From Cladopsammia gracilis (Eukaryota > Cnidaria > Anthozoa > Scleractinia > Dendrophylliidae): a stretch of 64,000 bases of DNA. The DNA is taken from the NCBI GenBank assembly GCA_022457155.1, contig JAJGOT010000001.1, positions 4,530,001 to 4,594,000 of the forward strand. The letters are read 5' to 3'. Positions 53,423 through 63,671 of this stretch are shown here, piece by piece (positions within the stretch are counted from its first letter, which is position 1; each line of letters starts with the position of its first letter). A program made the position numbers and the translations under genes. The notes beneath the pieces are model-generated. The model did not search any database and was not told where the DNA came from. It saw nothing but the letters and a program-made list of their open reading frames with translations.

Positions 53423-55592
53423 TATTACTCATGCGCATAGCGCAATGAGTTAAAAAATGCCCTTCGTTTTTCTTTTTTTTTCTTTTTATTACTCATGCGC
53501 GTAGCGGCATGAGGTAAGGTTTCGGCTCCGTTTTTCTTGTTACTCATGCGCGTAGCGGCATGAGTTATAAAATGGGCTCTGTTTTTCTTTTTTTATTATT
53601 ATTATTATTTTTTTTGGTGTCACGATTTTGCATGCAAATTTATGAACGCATATTTTTAATTGGCACTTCCGGTTCATAGACTTCCTGTTTAGTGACTTCC
53701 GGCTACTCCCACTTCCGGTAAAACAGCGTTACTGAAGTGTCACGACAGCATCTCCTACAACCCTACCTACATTACTAATGTTCACGTTAGATATATATAA
53801 GACGTAGAACAATCACTGGCTTCATTGTGGTACAGCTTTCATGTCCACAACATTCAATAGTAAACAACGTGGTTTGCAGGAACGATGACTGAATGAAAGG
53901 GGAAACTCTTCTCCATATCGGACATCTTCTTATCATGTTTAAAATATATCATAAAATTTTCTTACGCATGCGCATGAGTAAAGGCTGCTTGGAGCCTCTT
54001 GTTTTTATTATTTTTATTTTTTGTGTCACGATTTTGCATGCAAATTTATGCACGCATATTTTAATTTGTACACTTCCGGTTCACAGCTTTGCCACTACAC
54101 TTCCTGTTAAGTGACTTCCGGCTACTCTCACTTCCGGTAAAAAGGCGTTACTCAAGTGTCACAACAGCGTCTCCTACAACCCTACTTACATTAGCAATGT
54201 TCATGTTTGGTATATATAAGACTTAGAAGAATCATTCCCTTCATTGTGGTACAGCCTTCATTTCCAAAACAATCAATAGTAAACAACGTGGTTTGCAGGA
54301 ACGATGACTGAATGAAAGGAGTACTCTTTGCAATGTCAGACATCTTCTTATCATGTTTAAAATATATCATAAAAACTTACTTACGCATGCGCATGAGTAT
54401 AGGCTGCTAGGAGCCTCTTGTTATTTTTATTTTTTGTGTCACGATTTTGCATGCAAATTTATGCACGCATATTTTAAATTGTGCACTTCCGGTTCATAGC
54501 TTTGCCATTTAACTTCCTGTTTAGTGACTTCCGGCTTCTCCCACTTCCGGTAAAACAGCGTTACTTAAGTGTCACGACAGCGTCTCCTACAACCCTACTT
54601 ACATTACTAATGTTCACGTTAGGTATATATAAGACTCAGAAGAATCACTGGCTTCATTGTGGTACAGCCTTCATTTACAAAATATTCAATAGTAAACAAC
54701 GTGGTTTGCAAGAACAATGACTGAATGAAAGGAGTAACTCTTCTCCATCTCGGACATCTTCTTATCATGTTTAAAGTCATTCTCGTCCCCAGAGCCTTCG
54801 TTTCGTTTGGTCAGCGGAAAAAACGAAGGGCTCTGGTAACAGTGCCTTCCGGATGTCGTAAAATCCACGACATCCGTTAGCGCATGCCTAATGCATTAAT
54901 GTGCTATTGCGCTTGCTCAATGCCAGAAACCGGAAATAAAAACATCTTTCGTTTGCGCATTCTCGTCCCCAGAGCCTAATAAAGAAAATATAACTTGCTT
55001 ACGAGAGTGCTGATAGCGTTGTTGTTGTTATTTAAAATGGGTAACCTAGTAGTAATATTTCTTTTTACCCTTGGGCTTTCTTCAGGATTTTTTGCCTCTC
55101 CTTTAATTAATACTCGTCCCTGTTGCAAGCAACATACCTTTTTAATATTCGTGGCCGCTTATAGCTTCGTCTTCCAAGACACATACTGATTATTTTCGGA
55201 AACGAATCGCTCATATTTAGCGACAATCAGATCCCGTTATACTTTGAAATTTAGCAGCCGTATCTTTACCTGCTAAACCAAACAAAACTGGGTGACATTG
55301 GTCGTTGAATGTGTTGAAATTAAACGTTGGTTTTGTTGATGTAGTCATAGGACTTCCACATTTGAAATTCAACCGGAAGTAGAACCCTATGCGTAGAGGC
55401 GTAAAATTTTTTACCTTGTTGCGCATTCATTTTAAACGGCCAATCAAAAAATTCAAATTTTTGTCCGTTACCAGAGCCACACGAGACGCAATTTAAAAAA
55501 AAAACGTGGAGCTCTGGGGACGAGAATGGTTTAAAGTATATCATAAAATTCTCTTACGCATGCGCATGAGTATAGGCTGCTTGGAGCCTCTT
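53423..55592 (+). repeat. Tandem array, opposite orientation to 32033-32975
   Basis: Three short units (GCGCGTAGCGGCATGAG, 53423-53610) followed by about three large units (starting near 53615, 54003 and 54422; the last completed at 55538-55592). The landmarks are those of the 32-kb array in reverse complement. The third unit is interrupted by the element at 54778-55528. Confidence 0.85.
54778..55528. mobile_element. Mutator-like element, CATTCTCGTCCCCAGAG ends, 9-bp target duplication
   Basis: Inverted ends CATTCTCGTCCCCAGAGC are flanked by GTTTAAAGT (54769-54777, 55529-55537). The neighbouring array units show the unoccupied site (TTATCATGTTTAAAATATAT). A third copy of the end lies inside at about 54958 (GCGCATTCTCGTCCCCAGAG), so the element is composite. 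The end resembles that of 50350-50501 (TCGTCCCCAG). No transposase frame. Confidence 0.88.
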
Positions 55593-57864
55593 GTTCTTAC
55601 AGCTTTCGGTTTTAACATGGTATCTACTTGCGCAAGCGCAGTAGACACTAATTAGTCAGTAACGGATAGCGGCATATAGTGTCTCTTGATGTGAATCATA
55701 GCAAACTAGGAACACTTGGGCAGGTGCTTTTCTTGGGCGTCAAACACCAGTCTGTAATAATAAAGAGACAAATGAATGAATTCATTCAACTCATACCGAG
55801 ACCCGTTTTTCTTGGATGTTGAGGCCCAGTAACTCGAAAAAATTATGTGCATTTGAAATGAAAGGTCGCTGTAAAAGTGGCGATTTTGATTACTGCGATG
55901 GCAGTTTTCTGTTTGTTATCAGACTTTACGCTTAAGGCTAAAAAACGAGGTAGGTCAAGCTCATTTTGTTTCTTTGAAAGATCCTTTTTTTACGTTCGAA
56001 CATCAAAAATGAGAGCGGTACAAAACAAAAAGAAAGTGGTTTTTTTTTCATTATCAAACTTTTAACTTTCTCCGCAACAAATCTTGTTGTTTTTATCATT
56101 TGAAATAAAGATCATGATCTTAAACGGCAAGAATATTTTATTATATCAATAGCGCTTTGAACTTATTTCTTTATTTTTTTTTTAGACCAAACAAGTTTCC
56201 GTTGCCATGGTAGTCTCCATGAGTTTTTTGCGAAGACGTGTGCACGTGTATTCTTTTATGCAGCTTCAATCTAAGCGCGCGCTTCAACGGTTATTCAGTT
56301 AAACTCATTTTAATATTGTTCAATAGAAATTGCGTTTTCCATTTTTAGAAAAAAGTTGTTGCGTTTTATAGCGTAAGGTTTAGACATCTTTAAACCATGA
56401 TGCATAACATGACATTCACAAAATCATTTTTAAAGAGAGTCAACCTGCTGTTGACAAGAGCGATTTCCTCTTCGAAGACTTTAACCATGATGTGAGTGTG
56501 GCTGGGAGCTGGACTGGGGAGGTTGGTAACTTATGTTTATGTTGTTTTATGCGCAGATATAATTTGAGTTATAAATCCACCTTCGCTAATGGCAAGACAC
56601 ACTACCGGGAGCCGTAATCAGTTCAGGGACCGCGGAGCACACTTTAAAGTGGTAGGGCTAATAGGATGAAATGGCATTGAGAATTATTTTGTAAGCGCCG
56701 AAGACATGGGCCTTTAGAGGGGTCAGGGGGCATGGCCTCCCTAGAAAATTTTGAAATCTTGATATTCTTAAACTCCATTTCTAGCGTTCTGAGACGACAA
56801 TTTCTGTCAAAAATGTTCGGTAAATTGATAGGCATTTTTGGCATGTTGTCCATTAGAAAACGTGCGTGTACAGACAGAAACGCTTGGTGATCGATTTTAT
56901 TTTTAACTTTTTTAAGCTTAGCTTATAATCAATTCATAGAGAAGAATCGAGGATTGCCGTTGAAAGTATACTGAATTTGAATTTGGCTCGACTTGCTGTA
57001 TCTATAACAGGTTAAATTATCAAAACTGAAGGACTTACCTGGTACACTTTGAAAAAATCTTGTTTCTTTCTTGACCTTATGGTTGGTTTTTAAAAGCCAG
57101 AAAATCGAAACCAAACTTAAGTTTTAAGATAGTGTTGCATTGATATGTACACGTTGAGAGAACATGAGCAAAGAGCCTCCTGAAGCTCATTCCCAGCCCC
57201 CGTCATTCATGTTTGCAATACGGGAGGAAAGCCGGTAAGAATAAAAGGCGAAGTTTGTTCAGTCTTTGAGGAGCAACGCAATGGGTGCTTGTTACTTAAA
57301 TTACTATTTTGGAAAAAAAAATCAGTCTCGTGAGCCCTCAAAACCTTTTTTTGTCAACCCCTGCAGAAAAAGGTGGTAGGGCTATACCCCTCTGACCAGC
57401 CCCTCCCTCTCCGCGCCCCGCGGTGCCTGTCAATCCACACCCGCATTTAAGCTTTGCAGCAAGACATGATCAACTTCTAATTATAATTTCTCGCTTCCTT
57501 GCATTACAATTTTAAGTTGACAAGGAATGAGAATGAAGAATAAATATCGTCATGGGAAAGTTGTGTTGACTTTAGAGTTACAGAAAAAGATGCGATAAGC
57601 AGTTTAATTAAATTCATCTCAGATCAATTCATTTACTCAACCGGCTGATCAGCAATCTACCACGATCTTTTGATCAGTATTATATAAAAAAAAACTTCTT
57701 ATAGTTTCTTGCGGTCAATCAAAAACAATTGAGTGCATTTTACTTTCCAACTAAAAAAGTTACGATTCCCCCGACTTACTAGCTGGAAGGGAAACACGAC
57801 TAAGATCGCCCATTACAACAAGCGGCCGTAATGCCACAGGCAGTCCAAGCTCACGTCACGACAT
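55593..57864. other. No gene supported; repeat fragment near 56700-56830
   Basis: Short frames without domains (55877-56065, 56644-56853, 56929-57114). About 56700-56830 is the inverted relative of 3107-3230, and AGGGGTCAGGGGGCATGGCC-type sequence is typical of dispersed repeats. Nothing else stands out. Confidence 0.5.
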
Positions 57865-58110
57865 TATTAGCGGTGTGTGAGACGGGCTCGGGAGACGGGA
57901 CGTGACCCTTCGATGAAAGCGGTATTGGGTTACACGGCGGCCGTTTTAAGAATTTTAGACTTTGTATGGGGAAAAAATAACGTAGATTTCGAACGTTTAA
58001 TAAAGCGAAATTTAGGCATTAATTCAATAAAGTGATTCTATTGAGCTCACCTCTGGTGTATTCTTTTGTCCTTCAGGGTATTTCAAGCCGTTTTGGGTTG
58101 CTTTGTCACC
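57865..58110 (-). repeat. Dispersed repeat, inverted partner of 18926-19185
   Basis: CGGTATTGGGTTACACGGCG, GGGGAAAAAATAACGTAGAT and GGGTATTTCAAGCCGTTTTG appear in the order expected for the reverse complement. Confidence 0.75.
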
Positions 58111-58111
58111 A

Positions 58112-58237
58112 TAGCCTGTTTCAGGCTCCGAGATAGTGGGGAAGGCGCGAAGTAAAAAAAAAGGAAAAAAAATCATTTTTTTTCCTTTTTTTTTTACTTC
58201 GCGCGTTCCCCACTATCTCGGAGCCTGGAACAGGCTA
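58112..58237. mobile_element. TAGCCTGTTYCAGGC foldback element
   Basis: Ends TAGCCTGTTTCAGGCTCCGA and the inverse of TAGCCTGTTCCAGGCTCCGA, closing through A/T-rich arms. The end resembles 52581-52731 (TAGCCTCTTCCAGGC). A 9-bp duplication is not clear here. Confidence 0.8.
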
Positions 58238-58399
58238 ACCTCTGTTTCCAAGGTGTCCGTTCTTGAGCAGTTTTGTATCCTGAAGAAGGCAGCATTACCA
58301 AAACGTTAATGATGTAATTGATGAACTGCGTCGAAATTAACATATAGTTAACATTTTAGTATCACTGAGACGCTGCGCAGGGAAAATTACTTTTTATCC

Positions 58400-58960
58400 A
58401 TATTGCCGGAGCGATTCGACTATGAGTCGCAAGCTCTTAGTGTTGGTCCTTCAAAATACGATTACTTCCTCCTGATCGATGGTGCTTCTCACTCTCTCTT
58501 GCTGTTTCTGATTATTAATTTAAAGATTCTGGGAGTAACTCTAGACTCTAGAGAAAAAGTTGTCTCAGTCAAGGATCATATATCTCTCTGCAGTTGGAAG
58601 AGGCTTACAGGATGACAGCGGTACTGAGAAGATCGCATCTCTTTATCCCTTTTGAGACCATGAAAAAGTTATACAAGGCATTTATCCTACCTTATTTCGA
58701 GTATTACGCACCTCTTCTCTTAAGGATTAGTAAGGGCCACTGAGTCCAAGCGAATGGAAGATACACATTTCTATAGTATCATCAGAACGTTATTTAACTT
58801 ACCGAAATGATCGTATTGTTATGGTGATGCCCTAAAAGCAGTCGATATGAAATCTTTGGAGTATCGCCGATTTCGCAGGATCTTTTTATCTTTAACGATG
58901 TACCTGGATGTTTATAAACCTTTTTTAAGATACTGACATGCGACAAGTATAATATTTGCT
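58400..58960 (+). mobile_element. Degraded LINE reverse transcriptase fragment
   Basis: NLKILGVTLDS (about 58518-58550), then in another frame MTAVLRRSHLFIPFETMKKL and AFILPYFEYYAPLL: the region after the RT catalytic site. Several stops and frame changes. Confidence 0.75.
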
Positions 58961-59203
58961 TGGCTCTGGCTCTAAATTACATCAACAAAGCCTCTTAACC
59001 TCATGGTTTCACATTCGAGGCCCATCTTATAGATGTGGAGCGATGATTATTGATCCTCATGGTATAAATAGACGCGATGAACTTAATTAGTGACATTTGG
59101 CTTCTTTATTACCAATCATTTTCTGTTATTCTGTTATGTCATATTTCAAAAGCTTTATACTAAATGTAACGGTCCTTTTATATCTGAATTCATTTTTGTT
59201 TTT
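58961..59203. other. No gene seen
   Basis: AT-rich sequence with an unsupported 72-codon frame at 59090. Confidence 0.4.
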
Positions 59204-59209
59204 TTAATA

Positions 59210-59592
59210 GAGGGTCGTGAAGGGGGGTACCAAATCCCAGTTCCCAGCCTAAATTTGGCCCAAATCCCAGTTCCCATTTTACCCCTTCACGACCCTCTAA
59301 CTATGTAACCGTGTAAGCCTGGTAGCTAGACCGCGGGCGCGAAGGCGAAAAATACTGATTTCACGGTCTCTACTGTCTCTACTGAGGAGTGCAAGGTCTA
59401 TTGCTACGAAATTTTATTTTTCTATTTCAAAATATTGGAGCAAAGACCGCTGAAGAAAAGAAATCCCATTCCCATTTTATAATTGTTCATCCCATTCCCA
59501 GTGGCTAAATCCCAGTCCCAGTGAGTAAATCCCATTTTCCCAGTGCAAAATAAGGCTAATCCCAGTTCCCATTTTACCCCTTCACGACCCTC
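59210..59592. mobile_element. Foldback element with GAGGGTCGTGAAGGGG ends and ATCCCAGTTCCCA internal repeats
   Basis: Inverted ends GAGGGTCGTGAAG are flanked by TTAATA (59204-59209, 59593-59598). Internal units AAATCCCAGTTCCCA occur repeatedly (59236, 59268, 59508, 59560 and others). A third end copy at about 59278-59299 closes a smaller internal hairpin (59210-59297). Confidence 0.8.
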
Positions 59593-59598
59593 TTAATA

Positions 59599-59894
59599 GC
59601 CCCGGTAGAAGGTTTGTCTTGCAAATCGAAATATCGGGCAAATATATTCAACTGTTTGTTTTTTATTTCACTTTTCACGGTCGTCTCAATCTCTTCTCCT
59701 TGCCGTAAGGATCAGTTTGCCGTTTTTACCTATACTATTTCACGATTTTTACGATAGATCCGGCACTCTTCATTGGTTTGTCGCTGTGGTTTAGCCGTTA
59801 TTATATTTTTTTAAACAGATCCTACCTATGTGAAAACATTGTTGATTCACTTAAGTAAGTCAGTTAGTTTCATTTGTCGACTTAAGAGGACAAA
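59599..59894. other. No element or exon recognised
   Basis: Possible upstream region of the ORF at 59895; no TATA box is evident. Confidence 0.4.
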
Positions 59895-60176
59895 ATGTCA
59901 AGTGACCAGGTAACGGTGCAGGATGCGAGGAAAAACTACCCTCCCCTCCCATCCCCACCTATTCCTTTTTGTCCTTTCGCCCAGACCCCACACATGCCTG
60001 CGGAGGAGGCCAGGAAACTGGATCCAATAATAAATTTCCTCCCAGAGAGTGCGTCTGTTACAAATAACTCAACATTGAAGTGTTGGCCTGCCTCGTGTTT
60101 ATTGGACGTTTTTAAAACATTTCTGTCGTCACAGGTGAACCAAGCACAATATGCGAGTAGGGAAACTGGGTACTAG
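59895..60176 (+). CDS. Small hypothetical protein, 93 residues
   Basis: ATG in good context (ACAAAATGTC), stop TAG at 60174-60176, and AATAAAG signals at about 60265 and 60277 downstream. The N-terminal half is Pro-rich (YPPLPSPPIPFCPF) and the C-terminal half contains CWPASCLLDVFKTF. No signal peptide or known domain. A donor-like CAG|GTGAAC at 60134 coincides with the start of the palindrome, so the reading frame beyond it may not be the natural end. Confidence 0.45.
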   Translation: MSSDQVTVQDARKNYPPLPSPPIPFCPFAQTPHMPAEEARKLDPIINFLPESASVTNNSTLKCWPASCLLDVFKTFLSSQVNQAQYASRETGY

Positions 60177-60650
60177 AATTGAGCTTTGTTTAGCTTTGTT
60201 TTGCTTTGCAACATTTGCGAAAATTTCTGCACGAAATTTATAACTTTTCTCTTAAAAAGTGCAAATAAAGTTTGAAATAAAGTGTTAACATGTAACCTGG
60301 TGTCTTTGTTTGTTCATTGGGTCCCTCCATGGCCTGTATTTGAGTATTTGCTTCCATGCGCTACATCATGTATAAATATACCAAAATACTTTCCAACCTT
60401 GTCTTATATTTATACATGATGTAGCGCATGGAAGCAAATACTCAAATACAGGCCATGGAGGGACTCAATGAACAAACAAAGACACCAGGTTACATGTTAA
60501 CACTTTATTTCAAACTTTATTTGCACTTTTTAAGAGAAAAGTTATAAATTTCGTGCAGAAATTTTCGCAAATGTTGCAAAGCAAAACAAAGCTAAACAAA
60601 GCTCAATTCTAGTACCCAGTTTCCCTACTTGCATATTGTGCTTGGTTCAC
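60135..60650. repeat. Nearly perfect 246-bp inverted duplication of the small ORF's 3' end
   Basis: 60135-60380 and 60405-60650 are reverse complements with only two differences seen by eye (GCGAGT/GCAAGT and GGGTCCC/GAGTCCC), around a 24-bp spacer. It includes the stop codon and both AATAAA signals. Confidence 0.95.
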
Positions 60651-60839
60651 GTCACCTGTGCTGTCGTTTAGTGCAACCCTCAATAGCCGGGTGAAAGTGA
60701 TGTACAACTATTTCATAAACCATTTTTTCTAAAAATCAGTTATCTGCGGTGGACGATGGCACATCATTTTTAATTCAGCGAGTAATTAAATCAGAAATTT
60801 CACATGATCTCGGATTTGTATGTACGTCATGTTAATAGA

Positions 60840-61017
60840 CCACATAGTCTCCCTGTCACATTTGGAGCGGTAATGGCTTCTGGGATAGGTTTAGCCACGT
60901 GACGTCATCGGAAGGGATCGCCATGTTGGATATACAAAGCGTTTGAGCCGATTGAGTTGAGAAATCTTTGAAATTTGATGTGGGGTTTTATGGATACATG
61001 AAGGACAAAACGATAAA
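60840..61017 (+). promoter_or_regulatory. Promoter-like region and 5' UTR of the J-domain gene
   Basis: Overlapping E-box and CRE (CACGTGACGTCA, 60896-60907) followed by CGGAAGG (ETS-like). A short upstream ORF (ATG 60923 to TGA 60946, seven codons) and further ATGs precede the main start at 61018. Confidence 0.55.
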
Positions 61018-63488
61018 ATGCCCAAAGAAGAAAAGAAGGAGTACCTCAAGATATTAGGAGTGGACAATAGCTCATCGGAAAGTAGGTTTTTCCATGGAAA
61101 TCACGCACTGTAAACTACAGTACAACAAGCTTTACGGTTCATCGTCATGGACTTCCGACTTAAAAATGGGCAGTGGAATCAGGAATTTTCGAGGATTTCA
61201 AAGCCCAGCTAGTTTTCTCGGATCCTCTCTTAATATAGTTTACGATACGTCGTTATACGTTGGAGTAAATTGTTTTTCTCACTAGCGGATTATTTTGCAG
61301 ATGAAATTAAGCGGGCCTACAAGAAGCTTGCACTTCAATTCCACCCGGATAAGGCAAGTGTTCGCGTTATTAGCAAATATTACTCTATTCGTACTGTCTT
61401 TTCTCAGCTAGTACACCTAATTTGCTTCTTAAATCCTTTGATTTAGACTGTTCCTGTATATTGAATTCCAGCGTTCTTCTCTATTTGTGTTTTTCGCTTT
61501 AACTTGTGCAGCACTTTCGCTAATAATATCAGCTTTTATAACGTTTGTCTTTCTTTCACTTTATAGAACCAAAGTGACGTCTTTTCGGGAAGGAAGCAGT
61601 TCGATGAAGTCAGCAAAGCCTTTGAATCTCTTACTTTAGGTAAAAATCATTTAACCCAACAACTTCATTTATAAACCATGACTATGGACTATTTGTCATG
61701 TCTTTACGTCGCGAAATTATACTGTCAGACATTTATTTCTGGCCGGGTTGCATTTGGTTCAATTCCGCCAATTTTCAAGAATTAGTCTTATTTTGTTTAG
61801 GTTTTGTCTGATATCACGGTGCATTTTGTCTTCTACAGAATACAGAAACGATTCTTATAGGACAGACTATGATCAGGTAAATGACAACGTAACCTTGCTA
61901 CTTTATTTCAAATGTCAAGAGTTCGAACTAAGAGTTTCGTTTCGTTTTTTATGCCGTGTGCGAAATGTGCACCGTTGTTGAAATTGTCCTTCAGGTTTTT
62001 AATTTTAACCATTTTGTTTATATTCAGGTTTTTTTCGACTTTTTGCGGGACATCTTTGGTTGGAAAGAAGGTAAAGTTTAAAACGCTAAATCTTCCTAAA
62101 TATCGATTTCCCGCAGAATGTATAAGAAACTCGTGTTGTTGGTATCGTGTAAACCAACTCAATTATCACGCAGGTATTTATTGTAGCTTTCTACGATTGG
62201 ATGACACGTAAACACGACAGAAGTCAATTAGATCACACGATTATAAAACTCACGATAAAGAGGAAAAACTTTTCCTATGACCTTGGCGTGTTGGTATTAA
62301 ATAGTATTCAATAATCCTTTAGTTTCTCTAACTTCGGAACCCCATGGAATATTTAAATTTGTATTATTGATAGTGAGATTTCTCTAAATTGTTCATTCAT
62401 AGAAACTTTATTTGGACTCTTTAGTCTGGCATTATCTTATAATTTCAGGTCTTCACTGATATTCCTCAGAAATCTGAGGATACTCAGTTGTTTATGTTAT
62501 GGTATTTCCACATTACATGCAGTTGGATTCTCGGTTTACTGTTACGGCAGCTTGTTACTTTCAATAAACGTATTGCTATTGTTTTATACCTGTCAAGTAC
62601 ATTGTAATTTTAAAGCGCTAACTATTGTTATAACTTAAATAAGTCTTTGCAAGGGTATTTTAGAACTTTACACTTGTCCTTTGGCAAGAAATTATTATGT
62701 GCCCTTCATGTGCCCTACTTTAAGTCAAACCAAGATGAGTTATATATCATCAAAAAGCAGGAGAGAGGTGGAAATCTACAGACAAGAAAATTTTTGATCA
62801 AACAGTTTTTAAACAAAGCTTAGACAGGATTTCATGAAACCACAGTCTAAGCAGATTGTAATCTGTCCAGCCGAAATATTTAATTGTAATTAAAATGGCA
62901 TATTTAACAATTAGATTATGAGCTCGAGATTTCTATCATGTAATAGTTGATGAGGGTGAAGCACAGATCAGCTATCATGCGATAGAAATCAAGAGTGAAT
63001 AATCTAATTGTTTTCGTATAGTTCTACTCAGAGACGTTCATAACTTAAACAGCAAGTACTCTTCACAGACACTCCAAAAATGTGAAGAAGCAGCTGCCAT
63101 TAGGCTATTCAATCTACTCACTTTCTATAACAGAATAGATAGCGAGTAGCGTAGCCAATAAGAGAACAGTATTTGTGATAGAATGCTAGTAGATTTATAC
63201 TAAAAAGGCATATGACATATATACAGGTAGTTGTGCATATGGTAGTTCATAATAATAATATGCAGTATACGTACATGTTTAGAAATATTCTATTCACTCA
63301 AACCGGCGTGCTTATGGATAGGTTGATAGTGTCATTAAATACTCGTAAATCTTGTTGAAGTGAGATTGTTAAAAAAATGACCTTTTTGTTTGTTTAGATG
63401 CTGAAGGTGCCAGTACTAGTAACTTTCTCATGTATTTCTGTGGATCTAAACAACACCCTTGTTCTTTGGATATGGACTTTGATTCAAG
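61018..63488 (+). CDS. J-domain (DnaJ/HSP40) protein, first six exons, gene continues past the window
   Basis: Exons by splice sites and phase: 61018-61081, 61301-61353, 61567-61639, 61839-61876, 62028-62070, 63398-63488. The protein opens MPKEEKKEYLKILGVDNSSS; helix II is EIKRAYKKLALQFHPDKN with the HPD motif that stimulates Hsp70 ATPase; helix III follows (KQFDEVSKAFESL). After the J domain come EYRNDSYRTDYDQ, VFFDFLRDIFGWKE and an unrecognised region with two Cys (YFCGSKQHPCSLDM). All junctions keep frame. Intron 2 starts with GC (AAG|GCAAGT) rather than GT. Exons are small and introns 1-4 short (about 150-220 bp); intron 5 is about 1.3 kb. Which DNAJ subfamily cannot be told from this part. 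Confidence 0.9.
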
Positions 63489-63602
63489 GTAAGAATGCAT
63501 GTACTTTATTATACAACTATCACATCATTTGACCTTGTAAGGAGACAAGAAAATTTAAAATATCCAAGCATATTACACAGTTGATTATCGTATTACACCT
63601 TA

Positions 63603-63671
63603 GACTACGTTTACACTAGAGGAGATTTTTCCGGCGAATCCGGAAAAATCTCCTCTAGTGTAAACATAGTC
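63603..63671. mobile_element. 69-bp foldback element (GACTACGTTTACACTAGAGG ends)
   Basis: One hairpin through GGAGATTTTTCCGG, flanked by TTA and TTG, a possible decayed 3-bp duplication. It lies in the intron after exon 6 of the J-domain gene. Confidence 0.7.

Noticed and set aside
54995..55189. Hydrophobic 64-codon frame inside the Mutator-like element
   Set aside because: No homology, no conserved context; not a transposase.
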